Below are positions 16,409 through 24,490 of a stretch of 44,566 bases of DNA, piece by piece. Both the position numbers and the translations under genes were made by a program. The stretch spans positions 1-44,566 of the forward strand of contig QGVD01000025.1 of the NCBI GenBank assembly GCA_003242685.1. The letters are read 5' to 3'. Position 1 is the stretch's first letter; every line of letters starts with the position of its first letter. Source of the stretch: Pseudomonadota bacterium. GTDB lineage: Bacteria > Pseudomonadota > Gammaproteobacteria > Steroidobacterales > Steroidobacteraceae. The notes below the pieces were generated by a model, which saw nothing but the letters and a program-made list of their open reading frames with translations, was not told the origin of the DNA and made no database searches.

Positions 16409-17642
16409 ATGAGCGAAAGCGGGTCCGATGACGGCGCCCGAATCGATCGGCGCCGGGTGCTCCGAAGTCTTGCGGCATTCGCGACCACGGCAGTGGCGAT
16501 CGGCGGACCCTCTGCGCGTTTCCACGCGAGAGCCGGTGGTCGAGACGACGGCAGGCAAGGTGCGCGGCGTGCGCACGGACGGCGCGTATGCGTTCATCTG
16601 CGTGCCGTACGGCGCCTCGACGGCCGGGCCCGGCCGCTTCATGCCACCGCAGCCGGTGAAACCCTGGGCCGGCGTGCGCGACGTGCCGAAGCAGCGCGCC
16701 ATCGCACCACAGATCGACCGGACCGTTCCGCCCGCGCCGCGCAACGCCATCGGAACGGCGGTGCAGGCGATCGGCAGCGAGGAGGGGAGCGTCGAAACCG
16801 AGGACTGTCTCAACGTCACGATCTATACGCCGGGGCTCGACCAGGACATCGTTCCGGCGCTCGAGTGGGTGCGCGACAACATCGAGCGCTTCGGCGGCGA
16901 CCCGCGTCGCGTGATGATCTTCGGCCAGTCGGGCGGCGGCGCGAAGGTCTCGATACTGACGGCAATGCCTTCGGCACCCGGGCTCTTCCACGTCGTGCGT
17001 GCGAATCCGTTCGATCCGGTGCCCAGTCCGCTCAACGCCGACGTACCGCTGATCGTGGGCTCGACGCGCACCGAGCAGACCGTATTCCTCGCCCGCGACG
17101 AGTCGCTGTTCAATCTCGACGAGGAAGGCCTGAGAAAACGGCTGCGTCAGGAGATGGGCGAGCGCACGGCAGACGGCGCCATTGCGCTCTACCGCCGCGA
17201 GATGCCCCAGGCTTCGCCTTCGGATCTGTACTTCAGCATCCTCAGCGATCGCAGCCGCCATCAGACGATCCTTCTTGCCTCGATGAAGGCGGCGCAGGGC
17301 GGGGCGCCCGCGTGGCTCTATCAGCTCAGCTGGCACACGCCCGCGTTCGGCGGTGTGCTGCGCTCGCCGCACTCGCTCGATCTGCCGCTCGTATTCGACC
17401 TCGCACGCAGCGAGCGCTGGAAGTCCTATACGGGAGGAGGCGAGGACGCCGAGCGGGTCGCGAAGGCGATGAGCGAGGCGTGGGTCGCGTTCGCGGCCAC
17501 GGGTGATCCTTCGACCGGGCGCCTGGCGTGGCCGAAGTACACGCTCGAGCGGCGCGAGACGATGCTGTTCGACGTCGAGAGCCGAGCGCGCACCGACCCT
17601 TACCGCGCCACGCGAGTGTTCCGGGAAGAGACGCTCACCTGA
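16409..17642 (+). pseudogene. Broken Tat-exported type-B carboxylesterase
   Basis: The ATG at 16409 opens a frame with a twin-arginine-like signal (RIDRRRVLRSLAAFATTAVA), but the esterase body is in another frame, so a one-base insertion (or two-base loss) near 16500-16530 separates them. The body, read from about 16530 to 17642, matches type-B carboxylesterases: VVETTAGKVRG, EDCLNVTIYTPGL, the nucleophile elbow GQSGGGAK, the acid region GSTRTEQ, and SPHSLDLPLVFD with the likely catalytic His. Two family segments are absent in frame. TPGLD runs straight into DIVPALEWV, removing about 75 residues with the HGGGF oxyanion hole, and GLFH runs into VRANPFDP, removing roughly 90. The whole is about 410 codons against 500 or more usually. 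It probably no longer works, although the triad survives. It was the last gene of the rightward operon. Confidence 0.7.
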
Positions 17643-17663
17643 TTCCGCGCCGGCCCGCGGCTG

Positions 17664-17680
17664 GGCGCACAGCGTGCGCC
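17664..17680. terminator. Possible hairpin between convergent genes
   Basis: GGCGCAC and GTGCGCC form a 7-bp stem around AGC in the 46-bp gap between the esterase remnant and a convergent SDR gene. There is no T tract on either side, so intrinsic termination is doubtful. Confidence 0.3.
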
Positions 17681-17688
17681 GGCAGGGA

Positions 17689-18603
17689 TCAGTTGAGATC
17701 CTCGAGCGTGATCACCCGGCCTTCGAGCGCGGCCTTGTTCGCGGCTCGGCGCAGCCGCTCGACGCGCAGCCTCGCCTCGGGCGCCTCTTCCTTCGGCAGT
17801 GCGGCCATGCAGGTCTCGTAGATCTCCCTGAAGTCCTCGGCGTGCTCCGGGTGCGTCAGGATCAAACCGCGGTTCTCGCGCATGCCCTGCAGCGTCTTGC
17901 GGCCGACTTCCTCGGGATCCATGCCGGCCTCGAACGCGGCGCCGAAGGCCTCGAGCTGCGCGCGGTCGACCGGCGGGAAGCCGCTGTTGGCGTACTTCTC
18001 CGGACGCTTGAGCGCGGAGTCCCACGCGTTCGTGCGCGTGAGACCGGGACACATGAGGGAGACTCCGATGCCGTACGGCGCGAGGTTATAGCGCAGGCAC
18101 TCGGTGAGCCCGCGCACCGCGAACTTCGAGGCCGTGTAGATGCCCGCCTGAGGGCCGGAGATGAACGCGGCCATCGAGGCGACGTTGACGATGTGCCCGC
18201 CCTTGCCGTGCTTCTTGATGCGCGGGATGCAGGTGACGAGTCCGTTGACGACGCCGCCGAAGTTGACGCCCATGATCCAGTCGTAGTCGTCGTAGGTCGC
18301 GAGGTCGGTCGGACCGAAGACGCTCACGCCCGCATTGTTCACGAGGACGTCGAGCTGTCCGTAACGCTCCTCGACGGCATCCGCGACTCCGACCCACGCC
18401 GCGCGATCGGTGACGTCGAGCTTGAGCATCAGCGGAGCCTCGAATCCGTTCTCGCGGAACCACTCGAGCGCGGCGTCGCGATGCGCCTCGTTACGGTAGG
18501 TGAGCGCGAGACGCATTCCCGCGCGTGCGAAGGTCTTGGCGAGTCCCAGGCCGATGCCCGAAACGCCGCCGGTGATCAGTGCCGCACGTCCTGCGAATTC
18601 CAT
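17689..18603 (-). CDS. Short-chain dehydrogenase/reductase (SDR), extended C-terminus
   Basis: A 304-residue SDR with TGGVSGIG at the N-terminus, NNAG, the catalytic Ser in NVASMAAF and YTASK. It is longer than a classical SDR; the last 50 residues are charged and helical (KEEAPEARLRVERLRRAANK). The region after strand two (TYRNEAHRDAA) favours NADP. It is transcribed alone, divergently from a SnoaL-like gene across 92 bp, and converges on the esterase remnant. It probably acts on a hydroxyl or keto group of the substrate handled by the adjacent oxygenase. Confidence 0.92.
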   Translation of the reverse strand: MEFAGRAALITGGVSGIGLGLAKTFARAGMRLALTYRNEAHRDAALEWFRENGFEAPLMLKLDVTDRAAWVGVADAVEERYGQLDVLVNNAGVSVFGPTDLATYDDYDWIMGVNFGGVVNGLVTCIPRIKKHGKGGHIVNVASMAAFISGPQAGIYTASKFAVRGLTECLRYNLAPYGIGVSLMCPGLTRTNAWDSALKRPEKYANSGFPPVDRAQLEAFGAAFEAGMDPEEVGRKTLQGMRENRGLILTHPEHAEDFREIYETCMAALPKEEAPEARLRVERLRRAANKAALEGRVITLEDLN

Positions 18604-18695
18604 GCCTGCAATCCTCCGCGGTGGCTGTGTCAGACTCGTGATCTCGGCTGCGCGTCCAGCATGATATCCGTCATGGACTGCAAGGGGGAGTGACG

Positions 18696-19382
18696 ATGAG
18701 CGAGATCGAAATGCTCAGGCAGATGGTGGAGAAGCTGACGCATCGCGTGGAGATCCTCGAGGACATCAACGCCATCCGCAGGCTCCACTTCGCATACGGC
18801 TATCTCATCGACTACTGCCGCTACGACGACGTCGTGCAGCTCTTCGCGGAGGACGGAGAGGTCGTCTTTCTCTCGGGTATCTATCGCGGCCACGCGAGCA
18901 TCGCGCGGCTCTACAAGACCTGGTTCCAGCAGTTCTTCACTCAGGGACGCGAGGGACCGGAGCACGGCTTCCTGCTCGATCACTTCCAGATGCAGGACAT
19001 CATCACGGTGTCGGACGACCGGCGCACCGCGCGCGGCCGCTTCCGTGCGATGCTCGCGGGAGGAAGCCACGAGTCGCGCGGCTACAAGCCGCCCGGGCTG
19101 CCGGATCAGTTCTACGAGGCGGGCGTGTACGAGAACGAGTACGTCCGCGAGAACGGCGTGTGGAAGATCAAGCGGCTCGACTACGTCGTCGAGTGGCAGG
19201 CGGAGTACGAGAAGGGTTGGGCGCACACGGTCTCGCACCTGCAGCCCTTCACGAAGACCTACCCCGAGGATCCGAAAGGTCCGGACGAGCTGCTGCCGGT
19301 CAAGCGCCTCGCGTGGCCGGAGCGCAGCGGCGTGCGCTTCCACTACGCGCATCCCGTCACGGGCAGGAGCCTGAACCGCTGA
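18696..19382 (+). CDS. SnoaL-like protein (bile-acid dehydratase-like fold)
   Basis: A 228-residue protein with an N-terminal coiled segment (IEMLRQMVEKLTHRVEILED) followed by a SnoaL-like domain (INAIRRLHFAYGYLIDYCRYDDVVQLFAEDGEV and a strand-rich C-terminus). The INAIRRL..YG pattern is that of the bile-acid 7-alpha-dehydratase/scytalone-dehydratase-like group. It may dehydrate or isomerise a hydroxylated substrate. ATG at 18696 has GGGGGAG five bases upstream; the GTG at 18690 lies inside that site and is rejected. Divergent from an SDR gene; followed by the MarR-controlled oxygenase. Confidence 0.85.
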   Translation: MSEIEMLRQMVEKLTHRVEILEDINAIRRLHFAYGYLIDYCRYDDVVQLFAEDGEVVFLSGIYRGHASIARLYKTWFQQFFTQGREGPEHGFLLDHFQMQDIITVSDDRRTARGRFRAMLAGGSHESRGYKPPGLPDQFYEAGVYENEYVRENGVWKIKRLDYVVEWQAEYEKGWAHTVSHLQPFTKTYPEDPKGPDELLPVKRLAWPERSGVRFHYAHPVTGRSLNR

Positions 19383-19465
19383 AACCGAAGGGCTCCCGGG
19401 CGCGCGCAGGCCTCCGGTGCGCCTGCTCGTCCGAAGCCGGCTCGCTGCCGCCCGCGAGCGGCGAA

Positions 19466-19481
19466 TATCAACACGTTGATA
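19466..19481. promoter_or_regulatory. MarR-type operator, copy 1 (TATCAAC-AC-GTTGATA)
   Basis: A 16-bp palindrome with 7-bp arms. Its right arm contains TTGATA (19476-19481), which serves as the predicted -35 box of the oxygenase promoter. A MarR-family gene lies at the end of the transcript, and such repressors usually bind palindromes of this size. Confidence 0.75.
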
Positions 19482-19504
19482 CGATATCAACTGGTTGATA
19501 CCAT
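19476..19504 (+). promoter_or_regulatory. Sigma70-type promoter of the carotenoid oxygenase/MarR operon
   Basis: -35 TTGATA (19476-19481, five of six consensus bases), a 17-bp spacer and -10 TACCAT (19499-19504, four of six). Transcription should begin near 19511, leaving a leader of about 100 bases before the ATG at 19610. Both operator copies overlap it. Confidence 0.65.
19485..19500. promoter_or_regulatory. MarR-type operator, copy 2 (TATCAAC-TG-GTTGATA)
   Basis: A second palindrome with the same arms as copy 1, shifted by exactly 19 bp. It fills the spacer and touches the -10 box, so binding of a repressor here would block RNA polymerase. Confidence 0.75.
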
Positions 19505-19609
19505 CCGGCGCGAACGGTTCTCGGCCGCAGTCGCGGCGCAGCGCTGTCCGGCTGCGGCCGCCATCGGTCATTACCACCGTCACGGCGAATCTTCGACGGG
19601 AGACTCTCA

Positions 19610-21184
19610 ATGAAGAACGACGAGAACAGACTCGACCGCCGCTCCTTCCTCGGCGGTGCCATCGGGGCGGCAGGCGCGTTCAGCGCGGCGACCATGCTGC
19701 CGCCGCTGGTGCACGCGCAGCCGATACCCCGTCCGGCCTGGATGCCGCTCGATCATCCGGCACCGGCGTCGGGCGGTACGACCTTCAAGCCGCTGCGTGC
19801 CGAGGTGGAGGTCCGCGACTGCGTCGTGGAGGGCAAGATTCCGGACGACCTCAACGGCGGCTTCTACGCCACGGGTCCCGATCCGCAGTATCCCCTCGCC
19901 AAGGGCAACATCATCTTCGACGGCGAGGGTCACGTGCGCATGTTCCGCATCAAGAACGGCCGCGTGGACTACCGCACGCGCTACGCGCGTACCGAGCGCT
20001 ACGTGGCGCAGGACAAGGCGCGCCGCAGCCTCATGCCGATGTACCGCAATCCCTCGATGGACGACCCGAGCGTCAAGGGACTCTCGCGCAGCACGGCGAA
20101 CACCCACGTCATCAATCACAAGAACCTGATCCTCGCGCTCAAGGAGGACAGCCCGCCGTGCGCTCTCGATCTCAACACGCTCGAGACCGTCGATCCGGTG
20201 TACACCTTCGACGGTGAGCTGCCGCGCGACCGGCCCTTCACCGCGCATCCGAAGGTGTGCTCGGTCACCGGCAACATCGTCGCCTTCGGCTACGAAGCGG
20301 AAGGCTTCGGCAGCGACGTCGTCGCCGTGTTCGAGATCGACAAGCAGGGCAAGAAGGTGTGGGAAGCGAAGATCAGGGTGCCCTACGTCGGGCTCCTGCA
20401 CGACTTCGCGGTGACCGAGAACCACATCATGTTCTTCGTCATCCCGCTCGCCATCGATCACGAGCAGATGAAGCGCGGCGGGATCCACTGGTCCTGGGAC
20501 CCGACGAAGAAGACCTACCTCGGCTACATGCGCCGCTACGGCGACGGCAAGGACATCAAGTGGGTCGAGGGCCCCACGCGCAGCGGCACGCACACGATGG
20601 GTGCCTTCGAGGACAAGGGCAAGCTCTACTTCGATACGGAGATCACCGCGGGCAATCCGTTCCCGTTCATGCCGAACCGGGACGGCTCGCCGCCCGACTA
20701 CGAGGCTGCGACCAGCTACATCCATCGCCTGTCGCTCAACGTCAACGGCAGGAACAAGAGCTACGGCTTCGAGAAGATGTATCCGCTGATCGCGCCGCTG
20801 CCGCGTCAGGACGACCGCTACAACACGATGCCGTACCGCTACGGGTTCATGGCCTGCCCGGATCCGAACGAGCCGGATCGCCGCAAGGCCGGAGCGTGCT
20901 ACGCGCGCGTCGACAACCAGACCCGCACGTTCGAGCTGTGGAACGCGGGCCCCAACGTCGCGCTCGCCGAGCCGGTGTTCGCACCGAAGCACCCCAAGGC
21001 GCGCGAAGGCGAGGGCTACCTGATGGGCGTCGCGTATCACATCAACGAGAACATGCGTTCCGACCTCGTGATCCTCGACGCCGAGCACCTCAAGGACGGC
21101 CCCATCGCCATCGTGAAGCTGCCCGTGCAGGCCTCGCCGCAGGTGCACGGGTGGTGGGTGCGTGAGGATCAGTACCCGGCCTGA
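19610..21184 (+). CDS. Carotenoid oxygenase family protein with Tat signal
   Basis: A 524-residue Fe(II) dioxygenase of the carotenoid/lignostilbene cleavage family. It cuts a C=C double bond with O2. The four iron-binding histidines can be placed at 213 (TAHPKV), 264 (LLHDFAVTENH), 328 (SGTHTMGAFE) and 513 (VHGWW), with spacing like that of known members. The N-terminus has a twin-arginine signal (DRRSFLGG at 9-16, a hydrophobic stretch, cleavage near VHAQ), so the enzyme should be exported folded to the periplasm, unusual for this mainly cytosolic family. It heads an operon with a MarR regulator and is under a double MarR-type operator. The substrate could be an apocarotenoid, a stilbene or a related phenylpropene. 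Confidence 0.93.
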   Translation: MKNDENRLDRRSFLGGAIGAAGAFSAATMLPPLVHAQPIPRPAWMPLDHPAPASGGTTFKPLRAEVEVRDCVVEGKIPDDLNGGFYATGPDPQYPLAKGNIIFDGEGHVRMFRIKNGRVDYRTRYARTERYVAQDKARRSLMPMYRNPSMDDPSVKGLSRSTANTHVINHKNLILALKEDSPPCALDLNTLETVDPVYTFDGELPRDRPFTAHPKVCSVTGNIVAFGYEAEGFGSDVVAVFEIDKQGKKVWEAKIRVPYVGLLHDFAVTENHIMFFVIPLAIDHEQMKRGGIHWSWDPTKKTYLGYMRRYGDGKDIKWVEGPTRSGTHTMGAFEDKGKLYFDTEITAGNPFPFMPNRDGSPPDYEAATSYIHRLSLNVNGRNKSYGFEKMYPLIAPLPRQDDRYNTMPYRYGFMACPDPNEPDRRKAGACYARVDNQTRTFELWNAGPNVALAEPVFAPKHPKAREGEGYLMGVAYHINENMRSDLVILDAEHLKDGPIAIVKLPVQASPQVHGWWVREDQYPA

Positions 21185-21192
21185 TCGACGCG

Positions 21193-21639
21193 ATGCCCGA
21201 CTTCCGGACGCTGCAGGCCATCGGACTGCTCTTCCGGAGCGTCAACGTCAGCTTCCGCACGGCCATGGATCAGGCCTTGCGGGAAGCCGGCGTCGGCGTG
21301 TCCTTCGGAGAGATCTCGCCGATGGTGGTGCTCAAGGCGCGCCCCGGCATCAACGGTGCGCAGCTCGCGCGCGAGAGCATGGTCTCCGCTCAGGCCATGA
21401 ACGCCATGCTGCGCCGGCTCGCCGCCAAGAAGTACGTCGAGCGGCGTCCGCATCCGGACAGCCTGCGCGCGGACAGCTGGTATCTCACGGAGAAGGGCGC
21501 GCGGCTCCTCGAGCGCTCGCGGGACGTGTTCGAAGCCGTCACCGCGAGGATGCTCGAAGGTCTGAGCGACAGGGACGTCCGGAAGCTCGAGAGCTATCTG
21601 AGGAGCTGCGTCGCTTCGCTCGGCAGCAACGGCGAGTAG
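21193..21639 (+). CDS. MarR-family transcriptional regulator
   Basis: A 148-residue winged-helix protein. The N-terminal dimerisation helix (LQAIGLLFRSVNVSFRTAMDQALRE) is followed by the MarR DNA-binding core (GISPM-like start, QLARESMVSAQAMNAMLRRLAAKKYVERRPHPDSLRA, LTEKG wing). MarR proteins usually repress nearby catabolic genes and release DNA on binding a phenolic ligand. The gene begins 8 bp after the oxygenase stop, so the two are co-transcribed and the product probably autoregulates through the palindromes at 19466-19500. Confidence 0.9.
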   Translation: MPDFRTLQAIGLLFRSVNVSFRTAMDQALREAGVGVSFGEISPMVVLKARPGINGAQLARESMVSAQAMNAMLRRLAAKKYVERRPHPDSLRADSWYLTEKGARLLERSRDVFEAVTARMLEGLSDRDVRKLESYLRSCVASLGSNGE

Positions 21640-21671
21640 TCGGGCAGCGGACTCCATCCGTCAATCACGGA

Positions 21672-21706
21672 AAAAGAACGGGGGCCGAAAGGCCCCCGTT
21701 GCTTTC
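21672..21706. terminator. Bidirectional intrinsic terminator
   Basis: A 10-bp stem AACGGGGGCC / GGCCCCCGTT (21677-21686 with 21691-21700) closes a GAAA loop. AAAAAG precedes it and GCTTTCC follows, so on the minus strand it ends with CTTTTT (strong) and on the plus strand with a shorter T run. It separates the MarR gene from the convergent TonB receptor gene. Confidence 0.85.
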
Positions 21707-21728
21707 CGGAGTGATCCGGACCGGCGGA

Positions 21729-24161
21729 TCAGAAGCGCCGCTTGAACGTGATCGCGTACTCGCGCGGACGTCCCGGCTGGCCGTCCGTGTGGCCCGCGGC
21801 CTGGAGCTGGTCCGTACGCGTCAGGAAGTAGTACTCGTCGGTGATGTTGGTCACCTCGAGCGCCGCTTCCCACACCTCGTTCGCGTCGCGCCACGTCAGG
21901 CGGGCGTTTCCGAGCGTGTAGCTCTCGATGTGGTTCGACGGCTGGTTGTTGCCGTTGGTGTAGAGATCACCCTGGTAGCTCACGTCCACGCGCGGCGTGA
22001 GCGTGCCCCAGTCGCCCAGCGAGAACTCGTACTGCGCACCGATGCTCCACTTGCGCTCCGGCATGTACGGCGCGCGGTGGTGGAGCTGGATGCCCGTGGG
22101 ACGCGTCGGTCCGCCCACGTCGGGGTTGATGTTCTGGTACTCGAAGTCCAGATAGCTGAACGACGCGTCGATCGACAGCGCCGGCAGCGGACGGAACACG
22201 GTCTCGATCTCGATACCCTTGATCTCCGCGTCGCCGGCGTTCGCCCACACGCCGCAGGGTCCGGGACCGCCGAACTGCGGGCAGGTCTGCAGGCCGAGCT
22301 GGATGTCCTGGTAGTCGCCGAAGAACACCGCCGCATTGAGCCGCAGCCTGCGGTCGAAGAGATCGGACTTCACGCCGAGCTCGTACGAGTCGAGGGTCTC
22401 GGGATCGAACGGCCGCGCCTGCGGGGGAACGAAGGGACGCGGGCTGACGCCGCCGCCCTTGAAGCCCGTCGCGAACTGCAGGTACGTCATCACGTTGTCC
22501 GTCCACTTGTACTGCGCGGCGAGACGGTAGTCGACGTTGTCGCCGTCGTAGACACTGACCACGCCGTTGAGCAGGCCGAGGAACGGATGCACGTTGCCGT
22601 CACGCGAGAGGCGCACGAAGGTGTAGTCCTTGTGCTCCTCGGTGTAGCGGATGCCGGCGGTGAGCGTGAGCCGGTCGGTCGCGTTGAAACCGACGTGCGC
22701 GAAGACGGCCTGAGTATCCGCGTTCACCACGTCGTTCTGCTGGAACTGCAGCGGATAGTTGGCCGTGTAGCGCAGGTCCTGGAACGACTCGTAGCGCGAG
22801 GTCTGGTCCATGTAGAACGCGCCGAGCGTGTACTCGATGCGCTCGCCGATGACGCCGTTCAGCCGCAGCTCCTGGCTGAAGGAGTGAAAGGGCAGAGTGC
22901 CGAAGCCGAGCGAGGAGGAGAGCGGCGAGAGGTCGTTGTCGTTCGAGAAGCCGCTGTCGTACTCGCGATAGGCGGTGATCGAGATGAGCTGCAGATTGTC
23001 CGTCAGCGACCAGTCCGCCGTGAGCGACACGCCCCAGCCGTCGAAGAACTGATTCGGATCGGCGCGCGACTCGAGCAACGGCCAGTTCGTGAGCAGCGTG
23101 CCGTTGAGGTCCGACTGATACGCATTGGCGACCGGAGTGGTGCCGTTGTACGTGCCCGGCGGGCTGTAGAAGCTCGCGTAGTTGTAGTACGACCCTTTCG
23201 GCACGATGAAGTTCTGCAGCGAGAGGGCCGTACCGTTCGGGCCCTGCACGGGCTGGATGTTCGGCCGCACGGTCGAAGTGGCGTCGACCAGCACCGTGCC
23301 CGTCGGATTGCGGTCGTCGTGCGTGTAGTCGACGGAGAGGTTGAACTCGAGGTCGTCGCTCGCGATCCAGCGCAGCTGGCCGCGCACCGCCTGGAAGTTC
23401 ACGTCGCTGTCGTAGTCGACCACGCAGCCGGCGATGTCGGTTCTCAGGCGCGGCACGCCGCTCTCGGGGAAGTCGCAGCCGAAGTCGCGCCGCTCGATGT
23501 AGCCCCTCTGTCGCTTGCTCACGCCGGAGATGCGCGCGAACAGGTTGTCCGTGAGCTTCATGTCGGCGCTGCCGCGCAGATCGATGCGGTCGCGCGAGCC
23601 GTAGGTGACCGAGAGATAGCCGGCGTCCTCACCGCGCGGCTTCTGCGTGTACAGCTTCACGGCACCGCCGATGGAGTTGCGGCCGGCCAGGGTGCCCTGC
23701 GGTCCGCGCAGGATCTCGACGCGCTCGAGGTCGAGAAGATCCATCATGCCGCCGGTCAGCGTCGCGTAATACACGTCATCGACGTAGATGCCGACGCCGG
23801 GCTCGAGGGCCGGATTGAAGTCGAGCTGGCCGATGCCGCGGATCGAGGCGGCGATCGACGGACCGAAGGTCGGGCCCTGCGGTTTCAGGGTGACGTTCGG
23901 TGCCTGATTGGTGATCTCCGTGATGTTCGTCTGGTTGCGCGCCTCCAGCAGCTCCGCGGAGACCGCGGTGATGGCGAGCGGCGTTTCCTGAACGCTCTGC
24001 TCACGGAACTGCGCCGTCACCAGGACCTCCTGCACCCCCTCGTCCTGAGGCCGCTCGGCAGGCGCCTGTGCGAACGCGGCCCCCGAGAGAGCGGTTCCCA
24101 GAATCAGGCGCACGGCGAGGTCCACGCGTCGCACGCCGCAACCGGAATGACCAGTCTTCAT
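21729..24161 (-). CDS. TonB-dependent outer-membrane receptor
   Basis: An 810-residue receptor. It has a signal peptide (LILGTALSGAAFAQ), the plug start VQEVLVTAQFREQSVQETPLAITAVSAELLEAR, the plug motif GPQGTLAGRNSIGGAVKLYTQ, a beta barrel and a C-terminal aromatic strand (REYAITFKRRF). It is a paralogue of the receptor at 1396-4044, of the same general class but clearly diverged. ATG at 24161 begins the signal peptide directly; upstream frame to 24311 is rejected as non-coding. It lies convergent to the oxygenase operon and probably imports the oxygenase's hydrophobic substrate or a related compound. No MarR-type operator is seen upstream. Confidence 0.93.
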   Translation of the reverse strand: MKTGHSGCGVRRVDLAVRLILGTALSGAAFAQAPAERPQDEGVQEVLVTAQFREQSVQETPLAITAVSAELLEARNQTNITEITNQAPNVTLKPQGPTFGPSIAASIRGIGQLDFNPALEPGVGIYVDDVYYATLTGGMMDLLDLERVEILRGPQGTLAGRNSIGGAVKLYTQKPRGEDAGYLSVTYGSRDRIDLRGSADMKLTDNLFARISGVSKRQRGYIERRDFGCDFPESGVPRLRTDIAGCVVDYDSDVNFQAVRGQLRWIASDDLEFNLSVDYTHDDRNPTGTVLVDATSTVRPNIQPVQGPNGTALSLQNFIVPKGSYYNYASFYSPPGTYNGTTPVANAYQSDLNGTLLTNWPLLESRADPNQFFDGWGVSLTADWSLTDNLQLISITAYREYDSGFSNDNDLSPLSSSLGFGTLPFHSFSQELRLNGVIGERIEYTLGAFYMDQTSRYESFQDLRYTANYPLQFQQNDVVNADTQAVFAHVGFNATDRLTLTAGIRYTEEHKDYTFVRLSRDGNVHPFLGLLNGVVSVYDGDNVDYRLAAQYKWTDNVMTYLQFATGFKGGGVSPRPFVPPQARPFDPETLDSYELGVKSDLFDRRLRLNAAVFFGDYQDIQLGLQTCPQFGGPGPCGVWANAGDAEIKGIEIETVFRPLPALSIDASFSYLDFEYQNINPDVGGPTRPTGIQLHHRAPYMPERKWSIGAQYEFSLGDWGTLTPRVDVSYQGDLYTNGNNQPSNHIESYTLGNARLTWRDANEVWEAALEVTNITDEYYFLTRTDQLQAAGHTDGQPGRPREYAITFKRRF

Positions 24162-24490
24162 GATCTCTTGTCCCCTTCGTGAAAAAGCCCGCCTTGGGCG
24201 CGGGCGTTGTCGTCCGTGCGGATGGCCCGTGAGTACGGGTAGCGTTCCGTCGTCTTGATGAGCCCGGCAGCAGACCGAACACCGGGCGGCCTTAATGTAT
24301 CCGCGCAACACCGCTCGGTCTAACGGTTTAGTGCGTTTACGACACGGCGTTGCACAAAAACACCAACCTGAACAATGGCGGGAAACAGGGCGACTTCGGG
24401 CCCGTGAGCGTGTTCCGCAGGGGAGAAAAAGGGGAAGAGCGGACTTGTGCCCGGCGCCCTCAGGGGAGAGGGCGCCGGGCCGGATTCAGT
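24162..24490. other. Intergenic leader of the TonB receptor gene, no gene seen
   Basis: These 329 bases carry the upstream region of the receptor gene and, at the right edge, the hairpin terminator of the next gene. A short open frame read rightwards here lacks a ribosome site and family features. I see no convincing -35/-10 pair and no riboswitch. Confidence 0.5.
24449..24480 (-). terminator. Hairpin after the secreted SnoaL-like gene
   Basis: A perfect 13-bp stem (24449-24461 with 24468-24480) closes AGGGGA, ten bases beyond the stop codon at 24491. A T-rich stretch on the minus strand starts only some 15 bases later, so efficiency is uncertain. Confidence 0.6.

Noticed and set aside
21162..24182. 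A 1006-codon open frame on the plus strand
   Set aside because: It is antisense to the second TonB receptor and covers the MarR gene in another frame; composition is that of a shadow frame.
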